A DNA stretch of 6,023 nt from an uncultured Collinsella sp. (GTDB lineage Bacteria; Actinomycetota; Coriobacteriia; Coriobacteriales; Coriobacteriaceae): contig URUW01000112.1 in the NCBI GenBank assembly GCA_900551205.1, forward strand, positions 1 through 6,023, written 5' to 3'. The number at the start of each line of letters is the position of its first letter. Position 1 is the first letter of the stretch. This document shows, piece after piece, positions 6,009 to 6,023 of the stretch. A program made the translations under genes and the position numbers. The notes beneath the pieces are model-generated. The model worked only from the letters and a program-made list of their open reading frames with translations. It was not told where the DNA came from and did no database searches.

Positions 6009-6023
6009 CGCGACCATTTGGCC

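Overview
The window reads as chromosomal DNA from a high-GC Gram-positive anaerobe. GC-rich codons, strong GGAGG-type ribosome binding sites, a one-piece FeoA-FeoB protein and a stand-alone glucose-type PTS IIA protein all fit Actinomycetota of the class Coriobacteriia (Collinsella-like). This placement is inferred from style and not proven. All five protein-coding genes look intact. No rRNA, tRNA, CRISPR array or transposase gene is visible.

Layout, left to right. Positions 3-69 hold a long imperfect inverted repeat next to the end of the first gene. Positions 85-1281 (minus) encode a SotB-type sugar/drug efflux transporter of the major facilitator superfamily. Between it and the next gene, a GC-rich hairpin that could end the upstream message overlaps a good promoter for the transporter. 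Positions 1405-3765 (minus) encode a ferrous iron transporter with FeoA fused to the N-terminus of FeoB, starting at GTG. Its upstream region carries GGTTA/TAACC motifs that could bind a metal regulator. Positions 3887-4207 (minus) encode a 106-residue, beta-rich protein of unknown function. Positions 4255-5154 (minus) encode an alpha/beta-hydrolase of the esterase/lipase type, probably co-transcribed with the small protein. A 246-base divergent region follows, with a promoter and palindromic operator candidates. Positions 5401-5964 (plus) encode a PTS IIA protein of the glucose family. The right edge holds a hairpin best read as the terminator of a minus-strand gene outside the window.

The functional themes are sugar handling (PTS IIA, a possible carbohydrate esterase, sugar efflux) and ferrous iron uptake, as expected of a gut anaerobe. 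No clearly novel multi-gene system is seen. The items most worth a second look are the long inverted repeat at the left edge, the overlapping terminator and promoter at 1317-1363, the LacI/Cra-like palindrome before the PTS gene, and the uncharacterised small protein paired with the hydrolase.
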